From: Pedobacter rhodius
GTDB taxonomy: Bacteria > Bacteroidota > Bacteroidia > Sphingobacteriales > Sphingobacteriaceae
Reading direction: 5' to 3'
Length of the DNA stretch: 64,000 bases
Assembly: GCF_027213645.1 (NCBI RefSeq)
Contig: NZ_JAPWGL010000001.1
Location: forward strand, 558,001 to 622,000
Shown: positions 36,050 to 44,837 of the stretch, piece after piece
Layout: every line of letters starts with the position of its first letter
Position numbering within the stretch: position 1 is the first letter of the stretch
Position numbers and translations under genes: made by a program
Notes under the pieces: model-generated
Database searches by the model: none
What the model was told of the DNA's origin: nothing
Seen by the model: only the letters and a program-made list of their open reading frames with translations

Positions 36050-37138
36050 ATGCCAGCAAATTCTTCGTCAGATTCATCTATTTTAGAGCAACTAAGTGCT
36101 TATGGGCATAAAAAGTTGATTTTTTGTAATGATCCCGACTCTGGTTTAAAGGCAATCATTGCCATTCATGATACTACGCTGGGTCCGGCCCTGGGCGGAA
36201 CGCGTATGTGGAGTTACTCAACAGAAAGTGAAGCCCTGGAGGATGCCTTGCGTTTATCCAGAGGGATGACTTACAAATCTGCAATTACCGGTTTAAACCT
36301 GGGTGGCGGAAAAGGTGTAATCATAGGCGATTCCAGAAAGGATAAAACAGAATCTTTAATGCGAAGCTACGGCAGGTTTATCAAAAACCTGAATGGCGAA
36401 TTTATCACCGCAGAAGAAATGGGAACGAATACCCGTGACATGGAATATATCCGCATGGAAACCAGTTACGTTACAGGCGTTCCTGAATCGATTGGCGGTG
36501 CCGGAAACCCGGCACCATTTACTGCTCAGGGTGTTTACTTAGGTATTAAAGCCAGTGTTAAAGAAGTTTTCGGTACAGATATGCTTGCCGGCAGAACAGT
36601 TGTTGTTCAGGGAATCGGCAACGTTGGCGAACACCTTGTCGCTTTGCTTAGAAAAGAAAATGCAGAGGTTTTAATCAGCGATATCAATCAGGAGCAATTA
36701 ACTTATGTTGCCCGTAAATATAAAGCAAAGCCGATTGATGCGGATAAAATTTTCGGAGTAGATGCTGATGTATATGCGCCATGCGCCATGGGATCTACCG
36801 TAAACAGTAAAACCATCGAGCGTATGAAATTCGCAATTATTGCGGGTTCGGCAAATAATCAGTTGAAAGACGAGGTTCTGGATAGCGAGTTACTGCTGAA
36901 AAAAGGAATTCTCTTTGCACCGGATTACTTAATCAATGCAGGCGGATTAATTTCCTGTTACTCGGAATTAACTGGCTTCGGGAAAAAACGGACCGTTCAG
37001 CTTACAGAACATATTTACGAAGCAACCAGAAATGTTATCAAGTTAAGTAAGGCAGAAAAAATACCAACAAATATTGCTGCTAACCGCATTGCAGAAAAAC
37101 GTATAGCAGATATCAAAAAAATTAAATCAACATATTAA
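36050..37138 (+). CDS. Leucine dehydrogenase (Glu/Leu/Phe/Val dehydrogenase family)
   Basis: 362 residues from the ATG at 36050. Family motifs: an N-terminal substrate domain with GPALGGTRMW and GLNLGGGKGVIIGD (the catalytic Lys lies in or near these), TAEEMGTNTRDMEYI, and an NAD-binding Rossmann fold at GRTVVVQGIGNVGEHL (about residue 180). It deaminates branched-chain amino acids to 2-oxo acids with NAD+, the entry to leucine breakdown or the branched-chain fatty acid precursors typical of Bacteroidota. HMG-CoA lyase at 59.9 kb serves the end of the same catabolic route but is not linked. Valine dehydrogenase specificity is the main alternative. Confidence 0.88.
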   Translation: MPANSSSDSSILEQLSAYGHKKLIFCNDPDSGLKAIIAIHDTTLGPALGGTRMWSYSTESEALEDALRLSRGMTYKSAITGLNLGGGKGVIIGDSRKDKTESLMRSYGRFIKNLNGEFITAEEMGTNTRDMEYIRMETSYVTGVPESIGGAGNPAPFTAQGVYLGIKASVKEVFGTDMLAGRTVVVQGIGNVGEHLVALLRKENAEVLISDINQEQLTYVARKYKAKPIDADKIFGVDADVYAPCAMGSTVNSKTIERMKFAIIAGSANNQLKDEVLDSELLLKKGILFAPDYLINAGGLISCYSELTGFGKKRTVQLTEHIYEATRNVIKLSKAEKIPTNIAANRIAEKRIADIKKIKSTY

Positions 37139-37181
37139 ATATTTATTAATCGGTTCATAAACCAAACTCGTTCTTACATTC

Positions 37182-38132
37182 ATGTTAAACAGAAGGCACT
37201 TAAGAATTAAAGCTTTGCAAAACATTTTTGCATGGCACATGGCAGATAAAAAAGACATTAAAGGTGATCTTAAAACTTTAATGCAAAGCATTGATAGTGT
37301 GTACGAAATGTACATCTGGATGCTTTCTCTAATGGTAGAAGTTACGGAGTTTACAGCCAACGATGCTGCGGAACGGGCAAACAAACACTTAAAAACTGCA
37401 GAAGACATTAACCCGAACATGAAGTTACTGCATAATAAATTCAGTGTTTTAATGCAGCAAAATCCGGAATATGTTTCAGCAATTAAAAAATATAAGGTAG
37501 ACTGGGGTTTTGATCCCGAAATCCGTAAAACAGTTTATAACGCTTTAAAAGCATCAAAAGAGTATGCTGAATATCTTGCCGATCCGAATGAAAGTTTAGA
37601 ATCATCAAAAGATATTATCAAATACATTTTCAGAAAAATCATTTTGAAAAACCAGGGCATTATTCAGGTTTTTGAAGAGAAATTTATCAACTGGCAAGTT
37701 GATCATGAAGTTATGAAAGGTATGGTTGCTAAAACCCTCAAAAACTTCACTTCTGATGATCCATTCAAAAATAAACTGACTGAGATTAGTGCCGATTGGA
37801 TTGAAGACAGCAAATTTGTTCAGGATTTATTTGTACATACTTTGCAAAATGATGCTAAATATCAGGACATGATCGCTGAAAGGACAAAAAACTGGGAATC
37901 GGAACGTATTGCTTTAATGGATACGATTTTAATGAAAATGGCGATTTGTGAGTTATTGAATTTTCCTTCCATTCCGGTAAAAGTTACCATTAACGAGTAC
38001 CTGGAGTTATCAAAAGATTACAGTACACCGAAAAGTAATTCGTTTATAAACGGTATTTTAGACAAAATTTTAGGCGACTTAAAGAAAACCAATACGATTA
38101 AAAAAATTGGTCGCGGATTAATTGAAGAATAA
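37182..38132 (+). CDS. nusB: Transcription antitermination factor NusB
   Basis: 316 residues, roughly twice the length of the enterobacterial protein, as usual in Bacteroidota. The N-terminal RRHLRIKALQNIFAW matches the RNA-binding start, and the classical NusB helices are at the C-terminus (WESERIALMDTILMKMAICELLNFPSIPVKVTINEYLELSKDYSTPKSNSFINGILDKI). The middle (about 70-220) is a helical insertion. NusB binds boxA RNA with NusE and prevents premature Rho termination in rRNA operons. It is followed, 1 nt after its stop, by a DUF1573 lipoprotein and then yajC. Confidence 0.92.
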   Translation: MLNRRHLRIKALQNIFAWHMADKKDIKGDLKTLMQSIDSVYEMYIWMLSLMVEVTEFTANDAAERANKHLKTAEDINPNMKLLHNKFSVLMQQNPEYVSAIKKYKVDWGFDPEIRKTVYNALKASKEYAEYLADPNESLESSKDIIKYIFRKIILKNQGIIQVFEEKFINWQVDHEVMKGMVAKTLKNFTSDDPFKNKLTEISADWIEDSKFVQDLFVHTLQNDAKYQDMIAERTKNWESERIALMDTILMKMAICELLNFPSIPVKVTINEYLELSKDYSTPKSNSFINGILDKILGDLKKTNTIKKIGRGLIEE

Positions 38133-38133
38133 A

Positions 38134-38580
38134 ATGAAAAAGGTACTCTTATTTGCTATCGCTGCGGTAGCTTTTGCAGCATGCCGTAATGCAAACAATA
38201 GCGCTACAGAAACATCTAATGTTTCAGTTGGAGCCAATACATCGAAAGTTATTCCTGCTGATGCACCTGTAATTACTTTTGAACGCGATATTTTCGATTT
38301 CAAAAAAATTAAACAGGGCGAAAAAGTACAGCACGAATTCAAATTTAAAAATACCGGGAAAAGCCCTTTAATTATTTCAAGTGCCAGCGCTACTTGCGGC
38401 TGTACCGTTCCTGAACCACCAAAAGAGCCGATTTTACCCGGTAAAGAAGGCGTAATTAAAGTTGTTTTTAATAGTACTGGTAAAATGGGTATGCAGGATA
38501 AAGTGGTTACCGTAATTTCAAATGCGAATCCGAATGCAACTACTGTTCATTTGGTAGGTGAAGTACTTGAAAAAAAATAA
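38134..38580 (+). CDS. DUF1573 lipoprotein
   Basis: 148 residues from the ATG at 38134; the TTG four codons earlier overlaps nusB and is not needed. Lipoprotein signal with lipobox FAAC (Cys17). The body (about 45-148) is a single Ig-like DUF1573 domain: ITFERDIFDFKKIKQGEKVQ, EFKFKNTGKSPLIISSASATCGC, and PILPGKEGVIKVVF. The CGC motif is conserved in the family. The function is unknown; the fold suggests binding or scaffolding at the envelope. The nusB-DUF1573-yajC order recurs in Bacteroidota as I recall it; that is memory, not something shown here. Confidence 0.88.
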   Translation: MKKVLLFAIAAVAFAACRNANNSATETSNVSVGANTSKVIPADAPVITFERDIFDFKKIKQGEKVQHEFKFKNTGKSPLIISSASATCGCTVPEPPKEPILPGKEGVIKVVFNSTGKMGMQDKVVTVISNANPNATTVHLVGEVLEKK

Positions 38581-38669
38581 TTTGGTTTATGTACAATGGC
38601 TGATGGTTAATGAACCATGGCCATTAACGAATAAACATTAACTATTCACAAAAAACAAATAAATAAGAA

Positions 38670-38987
38670 ATGATATCAACAGTAATTTTACAAGCAGCAG
38701 GTGGTGGTATGTTAGGAACAATCGTACCAATGGTATTAATCATGGTCGTTTTTTACTTCTTCATGATTCGCCCGCAGGTTAAAAAAGCAAAAGACCATAA
38801 AAAATTAGTTGCCGAACTTGGCGTTGGGGATAAAATTGTGACAACGGCAGGTATTCACGGTAAAATTGTTGGCGCTAACGACACCACTTTTTTAATAGAA
38901 ACTGAAGGTGGCGGTAAAATCAGATTTGATAAATCTGCAATTTCATTAGATGCGACAAAGGCCTCTACTACACCGCCGAAAGCATAA
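38670..38987 (+). CDS. yajC: Preprotein translocase subunit YajC
   Basis: 105 residues: a single TM helix (about 10-32) ending FYFFMIRPQVKKAKDHKKL, the family signature, then a small cytosolic domain with LGVGDKIVTTAGIHGKIVG. YajC joins SecDF in the holotranslocon; secDF lies far away at the window end. A strong terminator follows 25 nt after the stop. Confidence 0.95.
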   Translation: MISTVILQAAGGGMLGTIVPMVLIMVVFYFFMIRPQVKKAKDHKKLVAELGVGDKIVTTAGIHGKIVGANDTTFLIETEGGGKIRFDKSAISLDATKASTTPPKA

Positions 38988-39012
38988 TTTGCTTTAATAA
39001 AGGATTAAAGAG

Positions 39013-39046
39013 CAGTCCCGAATGTTTTCGGGACTGTTTTTGTTTT
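39013..39046 (+). terminator. Strong intrinsic terminator after yajC
   Basis: The perfect 10-bp stem CAGTCCCGAA / TTCGGGACTG with loop TGTT is followed by TTTTTGTTTT. Confidence 0.92.
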
Positions 39047-39080
39047 ACTACATTTGATTAAATGACATTTTAATTTATTT

Positions 39081-40028
39081 ATGCCCTTTATTAAGTTAAC
39101 AAAAATTGAAAGAAGACGTGTATTCAGTCTATTAGCTTGCTTATTGCTGGCGATAGCTTCATGGTTCTTTATGGCATTAAATAATAAATATGTGTATACG
39201 GCTAAAACCGTTTTAATTTATAAAAATTTTCCGCAACGACGGGCTTTTCATCCTTTACAATCAGATACAGTTGATTTACAGGTAGAAGGAACAGGATGGC
39301 AATTGCTTTTTGCCAGGTTAAGAATTAATCCGCAATTTATCTCAGTAAGTTTAAATCAGTTGAACACGAAAGAATTTGTTGTATTTTCTGATCAGTTAGC
39401 TAATGTAAACAGGCAACTCGAAAGTTCGCAAAAAGTTATTTCTGTAAAACCAGATACACTTTATTTCGATTTTACTAAACGAACAGTTAAAAAGGTTCCG
39501 GTCAGGTTGATTCAAAAAATAGATTTTGTTAAGCAATATGGTGTGGCCAGTGAAATAAGGCTGAATCCAAAATTCGTTACGGTTACCGGGCCGATAGAAG
39601 AACTCGATAAAATAGCAGCCTGGCCTACTGATACTTTGAAACTGAATAAAGTTCAAAGTGGCACCACAGTCAGGGTTAATATGCAGCACAGCACGCATAA
39701 AAATGTTAACATACTTCCATCAACAGTTGAGGTTAAAGTACCGGTGGATGAGTTTACGGAAAAAACACTGGAAATTCCGCTAAAAATAATAAATAACAGA
39801 AATTACAGCAGCATTAAGTTATATCCAAAAAAGGTGAAGGTTACTTTTTTGGTGGCTTTAAGTTATTTTCAGCAGGTTGATGAAAATTTTATAACAGCAA
39901 CAGTTGATGTTGATGAATGGTCTGTTCTGCATCATAATAAATTCACCGTAAAGCTTACTGAGTTTCCGGATTATTGTAAACTGGTGCGCATAAATCCGTC
40001 TAAAGTAGATTTTGTTGTCGAGAAATAA
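39081..40028 (+). CDS. YbbR-domain membrane-anchored protein (CdaR-like)
   Basis: 315 residues: an N-terminal TM anchor (about 12-32), then an extracytoplasmic region with repeated YbbR-type beta domains. Recurring PxxVxVxG-type strands are visible (VDLQVEGTGWQLLF, RLNPKFVTVTGPIEELDKI, PSTVEVKVPVDEF). In Firmicutes YbbR/CdaR regulates the diadenylate cyclase CdaA, but no cyclase gene is next to it here. Its stop overlaps the coaE start (TAATG), indicating translational coupling. Confidence 0.78.
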   Translation: MPFIKLTKIERRRVFSLLACLLLAIASWFFMALNNKYVYTAKTVLIYKNFPQRRAFHPLQSDTVDLQVEGTGWQLLFARLRINPQFISVSLNQLNTKEFVVFSDQLANVNRQLESSQKVISVKPDTLYFDFTKRTVKKVPVRLIQKIDFVKQYGVASEIRLNPKFVTVTGPIEELDKIAAWPTDTLKLNKVQSGTTVRVNMQHSTHKNVNILPSTVEVKVPVDEFTEKTLEIPLKIINNRNYSSIKLYPKKVKVTFLVALSYFQQVDENFITATVDVDEWSVLHHNKFTVKLTEFPDYCKLVRINPSKVDFVVEK

Positions 40029-40642
40029 TGTATAAAGTTGGCATAACCGGTGGAATTGGCAGTGGAAAAACCACTGTTTGCAAAGTTTTCGAAGTTTTGG
40101 GCATTCCTGTTTTTTACGCGGATACAGAAGCAAAAAGTATCATGATTAAAGATACATTGTTGATTGAGGGCATCAAATCAACCTTTGGAAAGGCAAGCTA
40201 TTTTGAAGACGGAAAACTGAATAATAAGCACCTGGCAGCCCTGGTTTTTAATAATGAAACGGAATTAGCCAAACTTAATGCTCTGGTTCATCCTGCTGTT
40301 TTCAGGGCTTATGCTAGCTGGGAAGAACAGGTTAACGCTAAAGTTCCATACACTTTAAAAGAAGCCGCCTTGCTCTTTGAAAGTGATTCTTATAAAATGT
40401 GCGATACATCCATTTTAGTGACTGCGCCTTTAAATATTAAGATAAACCGGGTGATGCAACGTGATAACGTAACCGTCGAACAAGTAAAAGCAAGAATGAA
40501 TAAACAATTAAGTGATGAACAGAAAACTAAAATGGCAAATCATTTTATTATAAACGATGAAGCACATTCCATAATTGAACAGGTTTTAACTTTGCATCGG
40601 CTTTTTTTAGCAGCTGCTGCTGATGCACCGATTTCTAAATGA
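40028..40642 (+). CDS. coaE: Dephospho-CoA kinase
   Basis: 204 residues, the normal size. P-loop GGIGSGKT (8-15), then YADTEAK, LVHPAVF, the lid/EAALLFES segment and LSDEQKTKMANHFIINDE, all standard for CoaE. It phosphorylates dephospho-CoA in the last step of coenzyme A synthesis in the cytoplasm. It starts at the A of the upstream stop codon. Confidence 0.95.
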   Translation: MYKVGITGGIGSGKTTVCKVFEVLGIPVFYADTEAKSIMIKDTLLIEGIKSTFGKASYFEDGKLNNKHLAALVFNNETELAKLNALVHPAVFRAYASWEEQVNAKVPYTLKEAALLFESDSYKMCDTSILVTAPLNIKINRVMQRDNVTVEQVKARMNKQLSDEQKTKMANHFIINDEAHSIIEQVLTLHRLFLAAAADAPISK

Positions 40643-40786
40643 TCTTCAATTATTAGCCTATTTAAGTTTATCTAACCAGTTAAAATCCTGCCTTAACCTT
40701 ATATCATACAAATCTTTACAGCTTAATTTTTATAAATAAATGTTTAATCAGCTAAAATCCTGGTTTATCCTTAAATCTTACGAATC

Positions 40787-41728
40787 ATGATCTTAGACGA
40801 CTTTATCACCATCACACCAACAGGCCTATATTGTGTTTACGGCGATTTCTATTTAGACCCGCAACAGCCCGTGAAAGAAGCGGTAGTTTCTCATGCGCAT
40901 GGCGATCATGCTGTCGGCGGGAGTCAGAATGTTTATTGCACCGCTGCAACTGAAAGTTTTATGAAACATCGCTACCGCAAGTTTGCAGCGGTCGATTTTC
41001 ATGCCAAAAAATACCACGAAACGTTTAAAATAAGTGAGGTTGCCATCACATTCTATGCTGCCGGGCATATTTTAGGTTCTGCGCAGGTATTAATGGAGTA
41101 TCAGGGCGTTAGATACCTTTATACCGGCGATTACAAGATTGAACCGGATAGCAGTTGCGAACCTTTTGAATTTGTTCAAGCCGATGTTTTGATTACTGAA
41201 AGTACATTTGCAAATCCAGAAACTAAACATCCGTCACCAATCGATGAAATTAAAAAGCTAAATGAAACCAATTCGAATATCATGCTCGGATCCTATGCTT
41301 TGGGTAAGAGTCAGCGGATTATTCAGTTACTTAATGAGTATTGTCCAACCAAAAATGTGATGGTTCATCACAGCATTATGCCTTTCGTAAAAATCTACGA
41401 AGATTATGGAATAAAAATCGGCAATTACAAAATGTACGATAGAAAAGTAATGAAGAATAACCATGAACATCAGGTTTATCTGGTACCTCCGATGGTTTTC
41501 CATAGCTACCATAAAGCCATAAATGTGGTTCGGGCTTTTGCTTCGGGCTGGAAAAACCTGCAACAGCAAAACGGAATTTCACTTTACATTTCCGACCATG
41601 CCGATTGGGCTGCTATTTTAGAAACCATCGAAAAAGTAAAACCGGAGCAGGTATGGACTTTACATGGAGACGGCAAGCAATTAAAAGAATATTTTGAGGG
41701 TAGGTTGGAAGTGAAAATCCTTAACTAA
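40787..41728 (+). CDS. MBL-fold (beta-CASP-like) exonuclease, ligase-associated type
   Basis: 313 residues. The metal-binding motif HAHGDH is at 36-41, with later ligands in AAGHILGSAQ, YTGDYK and SDHADW. The layout (short N-domain, GSAQVLMEYQGVRYLYTGDY, LGSYALGKSQRI, HGDGKQL end) matches the proteins annotated as ligase-associated DNA exonuclease, normally found with an ATP-dependent DNA ligase and an Lhr-like helicase. Neither partner is next to it here: a DUF5522 gene follows. An RNase-like activity of the beta-CASP group is the alternative. Confidence 0.82.
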   Translation: MILDDFITITPTGLYCVYGDFYLDPQQPVKEAVVSHAHGDHAVGGSQNVYCTAATESFMKHRYRKFAAVDFHAKKYHETFKISEVAITFYAAGHILGSAQVLMEYQGVRYLYTGDYKIEPDSSCEPFEFVQADVLITESTFANPETKHPSPIDEIKKLNETNSNIMLGSYALGKSQRIIQLLNEYCPTKNVMVHHSIMPFVKIYEDYGIKIGNYKMYDRKVMKNNHEHQVYLVPPMVFHSYHKAINVVRAFASGWKNLQQQNGISLYISDHADWAAILETIEKVKPEQVWTLHGDGKQLKEYFEGRLEVKILN

Positions 41729-41936
41729 GGAGCAGGATTTACAAGATGAATGGATTTGCAAGATAAAAGTTAATATACATCAACTCAACAATATCGCAAT
41801 TTAACAATTTTAAAATTCAGTAACGGCAGGATTTAAGGATTTTCAAAATAAAAGCACCAGCTACAATTTAACAGTTAAGCAATACAACAATTTTAAATTC
41901 TCTAATTTACCTGATCAAAACTTACTCATTTTACAT
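41729..41936. other. Spacer with degenerate repeated words
   Basis: About 208 bp, AT-rich, with two near-copies of an ACAATTTTAAA(A)TTC word (about 41808 and 41888) and no gene. Confidence 0.35.
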
Positions 41937-42080
41937 ATGAAAGAAGGAGAAGACTTTTATTTTAACGAAGAAGGATTGATGGTTTTTACTGAAGTCTATC
42001 ATTTAAAGCGTGGTTATTGCTGTAAAAATAAATGTAAACACTGTCCGTGGGGTTATGGGAAGAAGAAAGAAAAGAAATAA
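41937..42080 (+). CDS. DUF5522 small cysteine-rich protein
   Basis: 47 residues, easily missed. It begins MKEGEDFYFNEEGLMVFTE and continues YHLKRGYCCKNKCKHCPWGY with a Lys-rich tail. The ordered Cys cluster (Cys28, Cys29, Cys33, Cys36) and the FTE.YHL+RGYCC block are what I recall of the DUF5522 family of Bacteroidota and related bacteria. Four closely spaced Cys suggest a bound metal or Fe-S site, but no function is known. It is convergent with the Uma2 gene, which ends 15 nt downstream. Confidence 0.82.
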   Translation: MKEGEDFYFNEEGLMVFTEVYHLKRGYCCKNKCKHCPWGYGKKKEKK

Positions 42081-42094
42081 TCAGTTCACAGTTT

Positions 42095-42703
42095 TTAGTT
42101 TTCAGTTTGCTTAAAATGAATGCGGTTGTAAATATCACTTAATGCCATCTCAAAACCCATTGAAACAAAATTTAATGAATCGCCTGTTTCTTTGTATTCG
42201 ATGAGTTCCCAACTTTGTTTTTCGTTAATGTAAAAAGCCTCAACCGATATAGATTCAGAATCAATTAGGATATATTCTTTTAGCGTGGAAATGTCTTTAT
42301 AAAGATCAAATTTGTGACCCCTGTCGTAGTTTTTGGTTGATGGAGATAAAATTTCGATAATAACTGTGGGTTCAACAAAACTTTCGTCGTCAACATCACT
42401 TTGTTTTGCATCATTACAATAAATGGAAATATCAGGGTAGGTACATAAAGTATTTTCGGGAATGTGCATGCGCATGTCGCTGCCAAAAGGTTCACAAGGT
42501 TTTCCTTTAAGTTTATTTCCAATAGCAACAAATAAATTACTGAATATCCTGTTATGAATTGTGCTGGCACCAGACATTGAAAATATCTCACCTTGAAAAT
42601 ATTCATGCTTTTCCTGCGATGCCTTTTCCATCTCTAAATATTCTTCAACTGTGAAATGTCTTTTCTTACAGGCTACACTTGGCTCATTTACAATTTCTTC
42701 CAT
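42095..42703 (-). CDS. Uma2-family (DUF820) putative endonuclease
   Basis: 202 residues. The fold is PD-(D/E)XK-like: [29 protein letters not shown], then [30 protein letters not shown] and [15 protein letters not shown]. The Asp of PDISI, the Glu of EILSPST and the following Lys are the likely metal/catalytic residues. Uma2 proteins are abundant in cyanobacteria and scattered in Bacteroidota, often as lone genes like this one; their biological role is not settled. No methyltransferase or toxin-antitoxin partner is adjacent. Confidence 0.85.
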   Translation of the reverse strand: MEEIVNEPSVACKKRHFTVEEYLEMEKASQEKHEYFQGEIFSMSGASTIHNRIFSNLFVAIGNKLKGKPCEPFGSDMRMHIPENTLCTYPDISIYCNDAKQSDVDDESFVEPTVIIEILSPSTKNYDRGHKFDLYKDISTLKEYILIDSESISVEAFYINEKQSWELIEYKETGDSLNFVSMGFEMALSDIYNRIHFKQTEN

Positions 42704-42829
42704 ATACCAATTTACCTAAATTTTCATTGCCGTTGAAAAAAAATAAACGATTAAACGTTTAAAATGGTTAATCGATTAATTCTTTCAGTTGGTTAATTAA
42801 AAATTGTCAACTGCCAACTGAAGACTGAA

Positions 42830-43546
42830 CTAATGCCCTGCGAAAAAACCAATTAGCGCAACACAAATTCCCAATAATACGGCAATCATTTTGCGGGTAT
42901 TAATTTTATGGTCGGCGCTTGATTCGAATAAAATGGTGGTCGAAATGTGCAGGAAAATACCAATCACGATACCCATTATTTTATTAAAATAGGCATCAAT
43001 GCCGCCAATGCTTCCATTGCTCAAGCCAATACTTACATAAAAACCAAGCGGAGCCATAGCAGCGAAAATAAGCAGGTACATAATAATGCTTCCCTTTTTG
43101 AAATGGTTTTGCAATAAAATGCTCGCCAAGGCAAATGCCGCAGGAATATGGTGAAGTGAAATCCCGAAAATAAGTTCGTTATGTTGGTCTTTTGCAAGCG
43201 GCATGCCCTCTAAAAAAGCATGTAAACAAAGGCTAATCATAATTCCGAATGGAAAAACATGGCCATCATGATGTTTGTGGATGTGTCCGTGTTCTACGCC
43301 TTCGGAAAACTGCTCTAAAAATATTTGCAATAAGAAACCAATAAGAATAAAAATTCCGATTTCTCCCTTGTCGGGGCCGCTGTAGGCATCTGGAATTAGG
43401 TGTAAAACCGTTATGGCGAAAAGGTACGCACCACTAAAAGACAATATCAGTTTTAGTAGTTTCGATTTATCGCTCTTAACCAAAAATATGGCTGAGCCGC
43501 CTAAAAAAGCGCAGAAAAAAAGTACGGCAAATTTCCAGGCTTCCAT
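42830..43546 (-). CDS. ZIP-family metal transporter
   Basis: 238 residues with eight hydrophobic helices. The ZIP metal-site helices are present: HLIPDAYSG (helix 2), HAFLEGMPLAKD (helix 4) and SLHHIPAAFALA (helix 5). A His-rich cytosolic loop (HGHIHKHHDGH) lies between helices 3 and 4. ZIP proteins carry Zn2+, Fe2+ or Mn2+ into the cytoplasm. The gene overlaps the upstream PAP2 gene by 1 nt, and that overlaps the methyltransferase gene, forming a tight three-gene unit with no obvious shared pathway. Confidence 0.9.
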   Translation of the reverse strand: MEAWKFAVLFFCAFLGGSAIFLVKSDKSKLLKLILSFSGAYLFAITVLHLIPDAYSGPDKGEIGIFILIGFLLQIFLEQFSEGVEHGHIHKHHDGHVFPFGIMISLCLHAFLEGMPLAKDQHNELIFGISLHHIPAAFALASILLQNHFKKGSIIMYLLIFAAMAPLGFYVSIGLSNGSIGGIDAYFNKIMGIVIGIFLHISTTILFESSADHKINTRKMIAVLLGICVALIGFFAGH

Positions 43547-44109
43547 TAAAATTCAGGTTGTAGTTTTTTAAAAATTCTTGAACAGATAAAACCGATTATT
43601 GTTCCGATTATTGCCCCGGTAATTACATCAACAGGGTAGTGTACGCCAACATATACCTGCGCAAAACTAATAATTGCTGCCCAGAAAATTCCTATCGGCA
43701 AAATTGTTTTCCAGCGGCTGTAAAAAACGCAAATCAAAAACACTGCAATGGCAAAGTGATTTGTAGCATGTGCAGATGGAAAACTTAGCCCGCTTCCGCA
43801 CGGAACACGGTGAATAATGTAACTTGACAAACTTAAATCGTTACAAGGCCGAACCCTTTCAATTAAAGGTTTTATCAATCTTGATGCAATTAAATCACCC
43901 GTGGCGAAAGTAAAAAGTACCACCCCGATTAGGTAATAACCTTGTTTTTTATATTGCTTAATGCAAAAAACAATGATAAAGAGATATAGTGGCGACCAAA
44001 AAAAACGATTGCGCAATAAAGGCATCAGCCAATCGAAAAAGCCATTCGAAAGCCCACGGTGGATTTTCAGAAACAGCTCAACATCAAATTGCTGTATGCT
44101 TTCCATCAT
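43546..44109 (-). CDS. PAP2-superfamily membrane phosphatase
   Basis: 187 residues with about six TM helices. The three PAP2 motifs are present: KPLIERVRP (KxxxxxxRP), FPSAHATNH (PSGH-type, with Ala for Gly) and VGVHYPVDVITG (the SRxxxxxHxxxD-type motif with its His and Asp). It probably dephosphorylates undecaprenyl pyrophosphate or another lipid phosphate on the outer face of the inner membrane. It overlaps both neighbours by 1-4 nt. Confidence 0.9.
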   Translation of the reverse strand: MMESIQQFDVELFLKIHRGLSNGFFDWLMPLLRNRFFWSPLYLFIIVFCIKQYKKQGYYLIGVVLFTFATGDLIASRLIKPLIERVRPCNDLSLSSYIIHRVPCGSGLSFPSAHATNHFAIAVFLICVFYSRWKTILPIGIFWAAIISFAQVYVGVHYPVDVITGAIIGTIIGFICSRIFKKLQPEF

Positions 44110-44837
44110 GCTTTTTTACAAATTAAAATTAACCGGTCAGAATTCGATTCGTCAAAGTCATCAAGCGAATAACTCCCAAATGTTTTTTGAATTACCATGC
44201 CGGCCTTGGTCAGCATCCGCTCAAAATCCTCAAAACTGAAAGCCTGAACGCGTTCTTCGAAATTATATATTTTACCATGGTCTTCGAAATTTATCTTTTT
44301 GATAATTTTTCCCTCAACCACATTTTTAGTGATGTTGAATATAATTCCATCAAGTGATTTAGATTCGCAATGATTTAAATTTCTGATGATTTTTTCCGTA
44401 TTAAAGTAATCAACAACTAAAGTTCCGTTAGCTTTTAAACACTTTCTGAAAGTTTTTAAGGCATTTACATGATCTTTTTCTGTATCAAAATACCCGAAAC
44501 TGGTAAATAAATTCAAAGCGATATCGAAATAATTTATGTAGAACAATCTACGCATATCGTGTACCAGAAAATGCAGTTTATTGTTTTCGAACTGTTTGGC
44601 GTACTTTATACTTTGTTCCGATAAATCGATTCCCGTAACATCGAAACCCTTCTTGTTCAGGTAAATGGAATGTCTGCCCTTACCGCAAGCAATATCAAGC
44701 ATTTTTGAATCGGTATCCGGACTAAGGTATTTTGTTAAATTATCGATAAAAAATTCGGCTTCGGCATCGTTTCTTTGTTGGTAAAGAATATGATAATATG
44801 GCGAATTAAACCAATATTGAAACCACTTGCGCTGCAT
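44106..44837 (-). CDS. Class I SAM-dependent methyltransferase
   Basis: 243 residues from the ATG at 44837 (MQRKWFQYWFNSPYYHILY); the longer frame to 44918 adds 27 residues with no family likeness. Rossmann-fold motif I is LDIACGKGRHSIYL (about 55-68), followed by VTGIDLSEQSIKYA and the acidic end of beta-4 (FDIALNLFTSFGYF). C-terminal strands ending SYSLDDFDESNSDRLILICKKA complete it. The substrate is unknown. It is the first gene of the three-gene minus-strand unit with PAP2 and ZIP. Confidence 0.87.
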   Translation of the reverse strand: MQRKWFQYWFNSPYYHILYQQRNDAEAEFFIDNLTKYLSPDTDSKMLDIACGKGRHSIYLNKKGFDVTGIDLSEQSIKYAKQFENNKLHFLVHDMRRLFYINYFDIALNLFTSFGYFDTEKDHVNALKTFRKCLKANGTLVVDYFNTEKIIRNLNHCESKSLDGIIFNITKNVVEGKIIKKINFEDHGKIYNFEERVQAFSFEDFERMLTKAGMVIQKTFGSYSLDDFDESNSDRLILICKKA

